Source: an uncultured Bacilli bacterium (GTDB lineage: Bacteria > Bacillota_I > Bacilli_A > RF39 > UBA660). Taken from it: DNA of 5,282 bases. A program made the translations under genes and the position numbers. Under the pieces are notes generated by a model. The model saw only the letters and a program-made list of their open reading frames with translations, ran no database searches and was not told where the DNA came from. Every line of letters begins with the position of its first letter. The first letter of the stretch is position 1. Of the stretch, positions 1 through 5,187 are shown piece after piece. The DNA lies in NCBI GenBank assembly GCA_951800155.1, contig CATOJL010000101.1:1-5282 (forward strand), in the 5' to 3' direction.

Positions 1-1458
1 GAATTATATTTAAAAGAAAGAAACAATGAGTATTTAGAATATATTATAAATGCTCTTGAATATTATACAAAATATTATGATAAATTTCCTATACATAATA
101 AAGATGGAGAAATATTTGATGATTATATAAATAAATCCAATAGATGTGGAAGAATAACATCTCAAGGGTTAAATGAGGCTGCTATGACAATACAGTTTGT
201 TAACTGCATTAGTAATTTAAATAACTATCTTCCAGAAAAATTAAAGTATGATGTTTTTAATAAATTATTTGTAAGTATATTTGAATTACTTAAGCCACAA
301 GTCAATAAAATTCATAATATACAGTGTTATGAAATATGTGCTATAGGAATGATGGGAATAGTTTCAAATAACAGAGAAATGATTGATTTTGCTTTAAATT
401 CAGAATTTTCATTTTATAAACAATTAGAATTAGGCACTACAAAGGATGGTTTTTGGTATGAAGGATCATTTCACTATCATTTGTATGTCTTAAAACCAAT
501 ATTACAATTTTTATACATAGCAAAAAAATATGAATATAAAATTTTAATTAAGGCATACGAAAAAGTAAAAAAAATGTTAATCCAAGCCTTTATATGTAGT
601 TTCAGTGATTGTTCTCTGCCAAGTCCAAATGATGGGTGGCCAAATAAATCCTTAAATGATTATATGATAAATTATGAAATTGGTAACTTTATATTTAATG
701 GCGATTTTAATGATATTATTGATATGATTACTCAAAATAGAAATATGAATTCCACCATTCATCTTATAGATACAGGATTTTCAATTTTGAAAAATGAATT
801 TTGGAATTTATTTATTAAATATAAAGATAATAATATTAATCATTCCCATCCAGATAAACTAAATATTGAAATAAAAGTCAATAATAATTTTTTAACCCAT
901 GATTTATCTACATCTGGTTATGGTAGTGATATAAATTCATCCTTTTATAAAAAAACATATGCTCATAATACAATAGTTATTGATGGCATAGATCAAAATT
1001 TAGATTGTAATAGTGAATTAATAAAATATAATGATAATGAGATTAGTGTAAATGTGTTAAATGCATATCCAAATGTTTCAATATTAAGAAATACAAAAAT
1101 AGATAATAAAAAATTATATGATGAACTTTTAATAAAAACTGAAGAAAATAAAAAAGTTGATTACTTCTTTCATATCGATGCTAAGTTATTAACCTCTATT
1201 AAAAGTGTAAATATTGATAGGCTTAAAGAGTATCCATATTTAAAAAATATTCAAAAAATTCAATCTAATAATAACTTTATTATTTTGGAATGGGAGTTGG
1301 GCAATAATAAGTTAATCAGTGAGATAGATATTACTGATAAAGAACTATACATTTGTAAGTCACCAGATAATCCAAAAGATAAAGAAAGAACTACTATTAT
1401 GATATGTGCTAATTGCATTAATAATATTTCATTTAGTTCGTGTTGGAGTATTCAATAA
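1..1458 (+). CDS. Heparinase II/III-family polysaccharide lyase, 5'-truncated by window edge
   Basis: The frame is open from base 1 to the TAA at 1456-1458 (485 visible residues). The ATG at 184 is internal: family-like text such as GRITSQGLNEA lies before it, so the true start is left of the window. The visible part has the end of the alpha-helical barrel and the C-terminal beta-sandwich domain. The signature DGFWYEGSFHYHLY is at visible residues 149-162, and Tyr159 is the likely catalytic tyrosine. The beta-domain motif HSHPD (281-285), Asp301 in THDLSTSGYG, and YAHNTIVIDG (320-329) match the family's H-x-H-x-D and aHNTvvvDg blocks, which supply a catalytic His and metal ligands in known members. 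Such enzymes cleave uronic-acid-containing polysaccharides (heparin, chondroitin, alginate) by beta-elimination; the substrate here cannot be told. The usual NHQ block reads NIQ (106-108). The family is usually 600 or more residues, so roughly 100-200 are missing. A signal peptide cannot be judged. Confidence 0.88.
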   Translation, partial: ELYLKERNNEYLEYIINALEYYTKYYDKFPIHNKDGEIFDDYINKSNRCGRITSQGLNEAAMTIQFVNCISNLNNYLPEKLKYDVFNKLFVSIFELLKPQVNKIHNIQCYEICAIGMMGIVSNNREMIDFALNSEFSFYKQLELGTTKDGFWYEGSFHYHLYVLKPILQFLYIAKKYEYKILIKAYEKVKKMLIQAFICSFSDCSLPSPNDGWPNKSLNDYMINYEIGNFIFNGDFNDIIDMITQNRNMNSTIHLIDTGFSILKNEFWNLFIKYKDNNINHSHPDKLNIEIKVNNNFLTHDLSTSGYGSDINSSFYKKTYAHNTIVIDGIDQNLDCNSELIKYNDNEISVNVLNAYPNVSILRNTKIDNKKLYDELLIKTEENKKVDYFFHIDAKLLTSIKSVNIDRLKEYPYLKNIQKIQSNNNFIILEWELGNNKLISEIDITDKELYICKSPDNPKDKERTTIMICANCINNISFSSCWSIQ

Positions 1459-1463
1459 AAGGG

Positions 1464-1479
1464 TATGGGATATCCCATA
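1464..1479. repeat. Perfect 16-bp palindrome just after the lyase stop codon
   Basis: TATGGGATATCCCATA is its own reverse complement and starts 6 bases after the lyase stop. As RNA it would give a 6-bp stem with a 4-base loop, but it is followed by AATTG rather than a T-run, so it is not a normal intrinsic terminator. It could protect the mRNA 3' end, be a protein-binding site, or be a terminator whose T-run was displaced by insertion of the neighbouring element. The palindrome is seen; its role is not known. Confidence 0.5.
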
Positions 1480-1481
1480 AA

Positions 1482-1509
1482 TTGAAAACGTGCGGGAGTA
1501 GGTTTTCAG
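1482..1509. repeat. G-rich dyad (TGAAAAC / GTTTTCA arms), possible recombinase end site
   Basis: Arms TGAAAAC (1483-1489) and GTTTTCA (1502-1508) are perfect inverted repeats of 7 bp, with a further T-G wobble outside. They enclose the 12-base G-rich spacer GTGCGGGAGTAG, which stands out in this AT-rich DNA. It lies between the lyase gene and the 3' end of the recombinase operon, where the left end of the element is expected. A dyad of about 26 bp is in the size range of serine-recombinase sites, and a GA step (1496-1497) lies next to its centre. Calling it an attachment site is inference; it could equally be an RNA hairpin. Confidence 0.3.
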
Positions 1510-1538
1510 TGCTGGCTAGGACATAATAATTCATTTGC

Positions 1539-1564
1539 CCTCACGCTTTTTGAGGTTATATTTT
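1539..1564 (+). terminator. Weak hairpin with T-rich tail, possible terminator of the lyase transcript
   Basis: CCTCA (1539-1543) pairs with TGAGG (1551-1555) around a CGCTTTT loop and is followed on the plus strand by TTATATTTT. The 5-bp stem is short, so it may be only an accessory to the stronger hairpin a few bases downstream. Confidence 0.3.
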
Positions 1565-1594
1565 AAAGGACTGCTTGTTTTGCAGTCCTATTTT
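1561..1594. terminator. Two-way intrinsic terminator between lyase and tnpV
   Basis: AGGACTGC (1567-1574) and GCAGTCCT (1582-1589) form a perfect 8-bp stem with a TTGTTTT loop. On the plus strand it is followed by ATTTTC; on the minus strand by TTTAAAATAT. It sits directly after the tnpV stop codon (1594-1596) and about 110 bases after the lyase stop, so it can end the convergent transcripts from both sides. The stem is one of the strongest in the window. Confidence 0.75.
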
Positions 1595-1947
1595 CAGATA
1601 TAAATTAGTTCCTTTAAGATAATTTCTTCAGTAATGTTTTTGTAATTATTCATTAGTTTTACCCATTCAATTTGGTTATTTATTTTACTTTTTTCAGATA
1701 GTAACTTATCAGAATTTTTGTATTGTTCCATTAAAGAATTTAATCTATTTTCTGCTTCAATACTAACTGAAATAAGATGATTTGTTAGTTTATCTTTCAT
1801 TAAAAGTGTTGTATATAATGCTGTATCATTAACTTTTAGATAGTGTAATCTTAAACAGCCATACTTGTTAATTTCTTCATTGTTTTGTTTTTCTATTGTT
1901 AAATTTGGCAATAAATAATCACCAACTTTTATATAATTTAATTCCAT
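1594..1947 (-). CDS. tnpV: TnpV-family transposon-encoded protein
   Basis: A 117-residue protein with the TnpV family pattern from end to end: an N-terminal GDYLLPNL block (residues 9-16), KYGCLRLHYLK (28-38), and the most conserved C-terminal part, NQIEWVKLMNNYKN (91-104) leading into ITEEIILKELIY. TnpV was named from the Tn4451 mobilizable transposon and is common beside serine recombinases in clostridial elements. Its molecular role is not established; it looks soluble, helical and without catalytic motifs. The start at 1947 is chosen because GGAGAG (1956-1961) lies 8 bases before it; an in-frame ATG at 1965 would add MWRDKK but has no ribosome site and would overlap the upstream gene. The preceding 80-residue gene ends 4 bases before the chosen start, so translation is probably coupled. 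It is the last gene of the recombinase operon. Confidence 0.85.
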   Translation of the reverse strand: MELNYIKVGDYLLPNLTIEKQNNEEINKYGCLRLHYLKVNDTALYTTLLMKDKLTNHLISVSIEAENRLNSLMEQYKNSDKLLSEKSKINNQIEWVKLMNNYKNITEEIILKELIYI

Positions 1948-1951
1948 TTTT

Positions 1952-2194
1952 TTATCTCTCCACATCTTTATTTTTTATATTTTTCTCATAAAAATCCACT
2001 GATTTTGTTTTAGAATTGTATTTAAAATAACCTTGTTTTTTGTTTTTATCTACAACTTTAATAGTAAATCTATCTATTAAATATAAATCAAATTCAAGAA
2101 TAGATAATTGCTTTTTTAGATAATCAAGAACTTTAAATTGTTCTATGGTATCTACTTGATTCTTTAAAATATTTTCTTTTGTTAATTGTTTCAT
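1952..2194 (-). CDS. Unrecognised 80-residue protein between recombinase and tnpV
   Basis: I do not recognise this family. It is a small charged protein: a helical first half (about 4-35, Lys, Gln and Leu rich) followed by a likely beta-hairpin region (FTIKVVDKNKKQGYFKYNSK, about 43-62) and a Lys-rich tail. There is no signal peptide, membrane segment or cysteine. The gene is convincing: AAAGGAG (2201-2207) lies 6 bases before the ATG, the start follows the recombinase stop by only 18 bases, and its end carries the ribosome site of tnpV. Co-transcription with a large serine recombinase suggests a role in element movement or its control, for example a recombination directionality factor, but this is inference from position only. 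Large serine recombinases commonly need such a partner for excision, and those partners are small and poorly conserved. Confidence 0.7.
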   Translation of the reverse strand: MKQLTKENILKNQVDTIEQFKVLDYLKKQLSILEFDLYLIDRFTIKVVDKNKKQGYFKYNSKTKSVDFYEKNIKNKDVER

Positions 2195-2212
2195 TGCTAA
2201 CTCCTTTCATTT

Positions 2213-4003
2213 TTAATTTGCTTTGACTATCTCTTTTTTAGGCACTAATAATAGAAAATCTTTAGAGATATTTCCTTCAAAATAAGGACTGCCAATTATA
2301 CCATCTACATAAAAATGACTATGTGCTTTAGCAAAAAAATCATCTACAAATTCACTTGAATATTCATTATTTGTCATTTTTAAAATGGATAAAACATCAT
2401 AATCTTTTTTCTTGACTTCTACTTCTTTTTCAGTTATTCCATTTAGATATTTAATGCCAACAGTATCATTTTTTAGAACAATATATAAGTATTTAATAAA
2501 TTCTGTACTACTTTTTGTGATAAATTCATCAGTAAATTTTATATATTTAATATCAATGTTATAGTTATCATCTCTAGTAATTTCTATCCCAGATATAAGT
2601 CTATGGATCATATCACGTTTGGCTTCTCTTGATAGTAAATTGTAGAAAAAAGTGAAGTTCATCATCTTAGCATTCTTGAATACTAATTTGTCATTTTCCT
2701 TTTTACAGTCTAATTTTTTTAGTAGTTCTGTTGTATATTCTTTTGATTCGTTATCTGGATCAAGAGTAATTTTCTTTTTGTTTAGTTTCTCAATTTCCCT
2801 TTTGATAACATCATTTTTATGGTTAATCGTTTCAACATCTAGGGTAGAACTTAAATATAAATCAACTAGTCTTTTTTCTTGTAATTTCAACTTTTCAATC
2901 GCTTTTTCTATTTCTTTTACATCGTTACTTTTTGTAGAATTACAAGTAATAATTTCATTATTTGTTCCCATCATAAAGATAGTTAATTCTTCTAATACTC
3001 GTCTTAATTTAACTTCAATTTTTTCGGTATTGTAATGAAGTCCATATCCACTACAATTACGATTTTTACATCTTAAATGATAATAAACTTTTTGTTTTCC
3101 ATTTGGATATTTAAAAGATTCCGATGAAGCCATAATACTACCACATATCGGACATTTAACTAATCCTGAAAACAAATGAATAAACTCTCCATAGTTTGAG
3201 TGCTTATTTTTTACTAATACATTTCTAGTAGCATTCCAAGTAACTTCATCAATAATTGGCTCACAATAGTCTTTAACCCTTAAAATATCCTGTTGTTTTC
3301 TTTTGTACTTTCCATATTCAAATACGCCAATATAAATAGAATTAGTAAGTATTTTATAAACTCTATCACTTCGCCATTTTCCATTTTTTAAATAAGCATT
3401 ATTATCATCCATAATAGTAGCAATACTTCTAGTAGAATTACCCTCTTGGCATAGTTTAAATATTTCTTTTACAACTTGGGCTTCTATTGGCTCTATTTCT
3501 AAATGACCTGTATCTTTATTTCTAACATAGCCATAAGGTGCTTTACTGGGGTGAATATGCTCTAGTGCCATTTCTTCCATTGCTCGTTTAGTTCTTGCTC
3601 CAATTTCTTTTCTCTCTCGTTGACCAAATACTAAATTCATACCAAATATCATTTCGCCATTAGCTGTAGATACATCATAAGGCTCTAAAATAAGTTCTAT
3701 CTTAACATCGTGTTCTTCACAGTAATTGAGTAGCCAAAAGCCATCATAATTATTTCTTGTAAGTCTATCTACTTTAATTGCAATTAACTTATCAATCTTT
3801 TTAGATTTAATATCTGCAAGTAATCTTTGCATTTCTGGTCGCATTAAATCTTTTCCAGAATGACCTGCATCATTATAAACATCTACAATACTATAATCGT
3901 TTTTTTCACAATATTCCTTAATCATACGAAGTTGTGAATCAATAGAATAGCCATTATCTCTTTGGTCATCTGTACTTACTCTTACATATACTGCACATCT
4001 CAT
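2213..4003 (-). CDS. Large serine recombinase (TnpX/TndX/phage-integrase type)
   Basis: A 596-residue site-specific recombinase that would cut and rejoin DNA at the element's attachment sites through a 5'-phosphoserine link. The N-terminal resolvase domain (about 1-145) has YVRVSTDDQ with nucleophile Ser10 and Arg8, and the second active-site block KVDRLTR (77-83, with Arg80 and Arg83). The recombinase domain follows at about 153-265, with PYGY and NSIYIGVFEYGKYKR. A zinc ribbon uses Cys284, Cys287, Cys312 and Cys317. A Glu/Lys-rich coiled coil lies at about 362-412, then a C-terminal DNA-binding/regulatory part. All key residues are present and the length is normal, so it should be active. 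GAGGAG (4015-4020) is 11 bases before the ATG. It heads an operon with the 80-residue gene and tnpV. The order with tnpV resembles Tn4451-type elements; a prophage origin is less likely because no phage genes are seen. Confidence 0.95.
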   Translation of the reverse strand: MRCAVYVRVSTDDQRDNGYSIDSQLRMIKEYCEKNDYSIVDVYNDAGHSGKDLMRPEMQRLLADIKSKKIDKLIAIKVDRLTRNNYDGFWLLNYCEEHDVKIELILEPYDVSTANGEMIFGMNLVFGQRERKEIGARTKRAMEEMALEHIHPSKAPYGYVRNKDTGHLEIEPIEAQVVKEIFKLCQEGNSTRSIATIMDDNNAYLKNGKWRSDRVYKILTNSIYIGVFEYGKYKRKQQDILRVKDYCEPIIDEVTWNATRNVLVKNKHSNYGEFIHLFSGLVKCPICGSIMASSESFKYPNGKQKVYYHLRCKNRNCSGYGLHYNTEKIEVKLRRVLEELTIFMMGTNNEIITCNSTKSNDVKEIEKAIEKLKLQEKRLVDLYLSSTLDVETINHKNDVIKREIEKLNKKKITLDPDNESKEYTTELLKKLDCKKENDKLVFKNAKMMNFTFFYNLLSREAKRDMIHRLISGIEITRDDNYNIDIKYIKFTDEFITKSSTEFIKYLYIVLKNDTVGIKYLNGITEKEVEVKKKDYDVLSILKMTNNEYSSEFVDDFFAKAHSHFYVDGIIGSPYFEGNISKDFLLLVPKKEIVKAN

Positions 4004-4023
4004 AAAATAATCATCTCCTCACT

Positions 4024-4141
4024 TGTTTCCTCACTGAAAGGTAAAATAGCAAACACTATATTGAGAATTTTTTAAATTTATCCTCCCAATTGTTTCCTCA
4101 ATAAATTGATTAAAAACAGACACCTTTCATCTGTTTCCTCA
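4024..4141. repeat. Three direct copies of TGTTTCCTCA in the recombinase leader
   Basis: Exact 10-bp copies lie at 4024-4033, 4091-4100 and 4132-4141, all in the same orientation (TGAGGAAACA on the coding strand of the recombinase). Copies one and three also share the following CT. A 9-base match, GTTTCCTCA, occurs at 4827-4835, outside the operon. Start-to-start spacings of 67 and 41 bp are not regular. Position just before the recombinase gene suggests binding sites for the recombinase or an element-encoded regulator; in Tn4451-like elements the recombinase gene lies near an element end. The function is inference. Confidence 0.6.
4110..4135 (-). terminator. Weak hairpin plus T-run after the 94-residue gene
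   Basis: On the minus strand AACAGA (4135-4130) pairs with TCTGTT (4120-4115) around a 9-base loop, followed by TTTTTAATC. It lies about 28 bases after the stop of the upstream gene and would separate that gene from the recombinase operon. The 6-bp stem has only two G-C pairs, so it may be partial or regulatory. It overlaps the third leader repeat. Confidence 0.3.
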
Positions 4142-4162
4142 CTAAAATGGAAAAAGTGAAGT

Positions 4163-4447
4163 CTAAATTTTAATTTTCTTTAAAATTTGGATAATTTCTG
4201 ATAATGAATATTTTTGATTATGCTCTTTGATGTAAAATGGCTTATTAGATATTTCATTAACTTTATATTCTAAAATTGTAAGAGTAGTAGGATATGTAAT
4301 TAAATATTCAGTAGGCTCTATAACCTGTAAATTGGTATGTAATAGATGTTTTATAGCTCCTTTCTTAATTTTGTAAGTATAATCTTTAATTACCTCCAAG
4401 ATTTCAGTATTTGGCTTTAATGTTTCAATAGTTTGAAATTCCAACAT
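4163..4447 (-). CDS. Unrecognised 94-residue protein upstream of the recombinase
   Basis: No known family is recognised. The protein is soluble-looking, without signal peptide, membrane segment or cysteine. It has a mixed alpha/beta make-up: a strand/helix start (FQTIETLKPNTEILEVIKDY), a middle stretch rich in strand formers (VIEPTEYLITYPTTLTILEY), and a C-terminal helix ending in KKIKI. The gene has a perfect AAGGAGG site (4458-4464) 10 bases before the ATG at 4447. A TTG at 4450 in frame, 7 bases from the site, is a possible alternative start adding one residue. It lies on the same strand as the recombinase, 159 bases upstream, with a weak hairpin between them, and about 90 bases beyond the tRNA-Gly 3' end. 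It may be an element gene or a chromosomal one. The strong ribosome site supports a real gene. Confidence 0.62.
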   Translation of the reverse strand: MLEFQTIETLKPNTEILEVIKDYTYKIKKGAIKHLLHTNLQVIEPTEYLITYPTTLTILEYKVNEISNKPFYIKEHNQKYSLSEIIQILKKIKI

Positions 4448-4457
4448 CAAAAGAAGT

Positions 4458-4464
4458 CCTCCTT
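4458..4464 (-). promoter_or_regulatory. Ribosome binding site of the 94-residue gene
   Basis: AAGGAGG on the minus strand is a full match to the anti-Shine-Dalgarno sequence. It lies 7 bases from a TTG and 10 bases from an ATG in the same frame, so it decides that the gene starts here but not which of the two codons is used; ATG is preferred as the more common codon. Confidence 0.7.
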
Positions 4465-4490
4465 CCTAGAAAGAGAACTTTAAGTTTTAT

Positions 4491-4530
4491 ATAAAATAAA
4501 AACTCACGATACCATATTGGTTCGTAAGTT
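4491..4530 (-). terminator. Intrinsic terminator of the tRNA-Gly gene
   Basis: On the minus strand AACTTACGA (4530-4522) pairs with TCGTGAGTT (4509-4501), 9 bp with one G-U pair. Inside, ACCA and TGGT can extend the stem past one bulged A. It is followed by TTTATTTTAT. It begins 10 bases after the encoded CCA of the tRNA, as expected for a single-gene tRNA transcript. Confidence 0.8.
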
Positions 4531-4539
4531 GTTTTCAAA

Positions 4540-4613
4540 TGGAGCGGGTGACCAGAATCGAACTGGCATAATCAGCTTGGAAGGCTGGAAGTCTACCATT
4601 GACCTACACCCGC
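4540..4613 (-). tRNA. tRNA-Gly (anticodon UCC)
   Basis: A complete cloverleaf reads on the minus strand. Acceptor GCGGGTG (4613-4607) pairs with CACCCGC (4550-4544), then discriminator T (4543) and encoded CCA (4542-4540). The D arm is GGTC/GACT with loop AATGGTA, keeping G18 G19. The anticodon loop CTTCCAA has UCC at 4581-4579. The T arm is GCCAG/CTGGT with loop TTCGATT. It decodes GGA/GGG and, by wobble, other glycine codons. Oddities against the usual Bacillota tRNA-Gly(UCC) as I know it: a C27-A43 mismatch at the top of the anticodon stem, a G10-U25 wobble in the D stem, and a T stem that differs from the common GUGGG/CCCAU form. It still has every conserved base needed to work. It has its own promoter and terminator. 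Confidence 0.95.
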
Positions 4614-4633
4614 AAAACTAATAGACATCTATA

Positions 4634-4661
4634 ATTATACACTTTTCAAATTAGATGTCAA
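4634..4661 (-). promoter_or_regulatory. Sigma-A type promoter of tRNA-Gly
   Basis: On the minus strand TTGACA (4661-4656) and TATAAT (4639-4634), both perfect consensus, are separated by 16 bp. The expected start of transcription is near 4627, giving a leader of about 13 bases before the tRNA 5' end at 4613. Such a strong promoter is typical of stable RNA genes. Confidence 0.88.
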
Positions 4662-4698
4662 TATATTTTATAAATTTTATAAATTTTTCTGAATTAGA

Positions 4699-4728
4699 AA
4701 AGTAAAAACACACTTTTAATAAAGGTGT
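4699..4728 (-). terminator. Intrinsic terminator downstream of the VanZ-like remnant
   Basis: On the minus strand ACACCTTT (4728-4721) pairs with AAAAGTGT (4717-4710) through a 3-base loop, 8 bp with one G-U pair, followed by GTTTTTACTTTT. It separates the vanZ-side transcript from the tRNA promoter about 40 bases further on. Confidence 0.65.
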
Positions 4729-4729
4729 A

Positions 4730-4776
4730 TGAAATATTTTAGATAATAGAAAAAATCTATTACCTAAAATATTTCA
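4730..4776. repeat. 21-bp inverted repeat with 5-base loop
   Basis: The arms 4730-4750 and 4756-4776 match at 20 of 21 positions; the one mismatch is at 4742 (A) against 4764 (C). The loop is AAAAA. The arms begin TGAAATATTTT and include TAATAGA. This is the longest hairpin in the window and directly abuts the terminator at 4699-4728, from which it is one base away. It has no T-run after it on either strand, so it is not itself a standard terminator. It could be a 3'-end stabiliser, a processing site, or a small repeat element. Confidence 0.7.
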
Positions 4777-4875
4777 CAATGTGATAACAAAGCTTTGTAG
4801 AAGAATAGAATCTACATTATTAGTAAGTTTCCTCATATTTTTGATGTTTTAATTTTAACTAGCATCACACATATT
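4777..4875. other. Non-coding stretch between the inverted repeat and the VanZ-like remnant
   Basis: No gene is seen. It holds a small dyad, TCACAATGTGA (4774-4784), overlapping the end of the large hairpin, a 6-bp inverted pair TGTAGA/TCTACA (4796-4816), and a single GTTTCCTCA (4827-4835) that matches 9 of 10 bases of the recombinase-leader repeat. None is strong enough for a functional call. Confidence 0.35.
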
Positions 4876-5184
4876 CTATTTACGAATATCTTTCTTTTTA
4901 TTATAAATAACATAAAATAACATACTTCCTAAAGTACATAAGAACAAATCATCAATATCGAAAACACCAACTTTAAAAATAAATTGTAAAATTTCAATGG
5001 AAAGGATAACGAGAAAAGAAATACCCAAATTGAGTGAAAACTTATTTATTTTAAATAATTGTATGATAAAGTACTGTAATGGCATAAAAATAAGTAAATT
5101 TCCAAAAATATTAATTAAAATTGCATAAAAATTATTATCGTTTAAAATAAGATGTATAACCTGAAAAGAAAGAATAAATTTATT
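4876..5184 (-). pseudogene. VanZ-like membrane protein remnant, N-terminus lost
   Basis: The open frame from the TAA at 5187-5185 down to the TAG at 4878-4876 encodes about 102 residues with VanZ-like text throughout. INIFGNLLIFMPL matches the family's iNiiGNillFiPlG block, and SFLVILSIEILQF with FDIDDLFLCTLGSMLFYVIY matches the SliiEllQ and DiDDvilNtlGa blocks. Three membrane segments are visible, then a Lys-rich cytoplasmic tail. The only in-frame ATG (5085) lies inside the conserved block and has no ribosome site. Upstream of it the frame has no ATG, GTG or TTG before the stop, and the expected first membrane segment is missing, with further in-frame stops beyond. So the gene is probably decayed or frameshifted. 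A shortened working protein from 5085 (69 residues) cannot be excluded. VanZ is linked to low-level teicoplanin resistance, but most relatives have no known role. Confidence 0.55.
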
Positions 5185-5187
5185 TTA

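Noticed and set aside
1481..1566. A structured non-coding RNA or riboswitch
   Set aside because: CGTGcGGG can pair imperfectly with CCCtCACG across the stretch, but no known RNA family motif is recognised and no promoter for it is evident.
2652..3035. A 127-residue plus-strand open frame inside the recombinase gene
   Set aside because: It is the antisense shadow of the recombinase, which has full domain and active-site support; the frame is low-complexity Ser/Phe/Leu and has no family match.
4001..4014. A four-codon frame ATG-ATT-ATT-TTA-TGA whose stop overlaps the recombinase ATG
   Set aside because: The ribosome site abuts its ATG with no spacing, so translation from it is unlikely; probably chance in AT-rich DNA.
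1504..4039. TTTCAGTG (1504-1511) inverted as CACTGAAA (4032-4039), as paired recombinase sites
   Set aside because: Only 8 bp with no matching flank; not distinguishable from chance by eye.
4010..4162. A promoter for the recombinase in its own leader
   Set aside because: TATAGT near 4050 has no acceptable -35 at 16-18 bp. The promoter may form only at a circular junction, as reported for Tn4451, or lie upstream.
1482..4538. TTGAAAAC at 1482-1489 and its inverted copy at 4531-4538 by the tRNA 3' end, as element termini
   Set aside because: Eight AT-rich bases over such search windows can match by chance, the flanks do not align, and the right copy lies outside the tRNA body.
4511..4538. TTGAAA / 16 bp / TATGGT as a minus-strand promoter for the 94-residue gene
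   Set aside because: The -10 box is poor and lies inside the tRNA terminator stem; no better promoter was found, so the gene's promoter is left uncalled.
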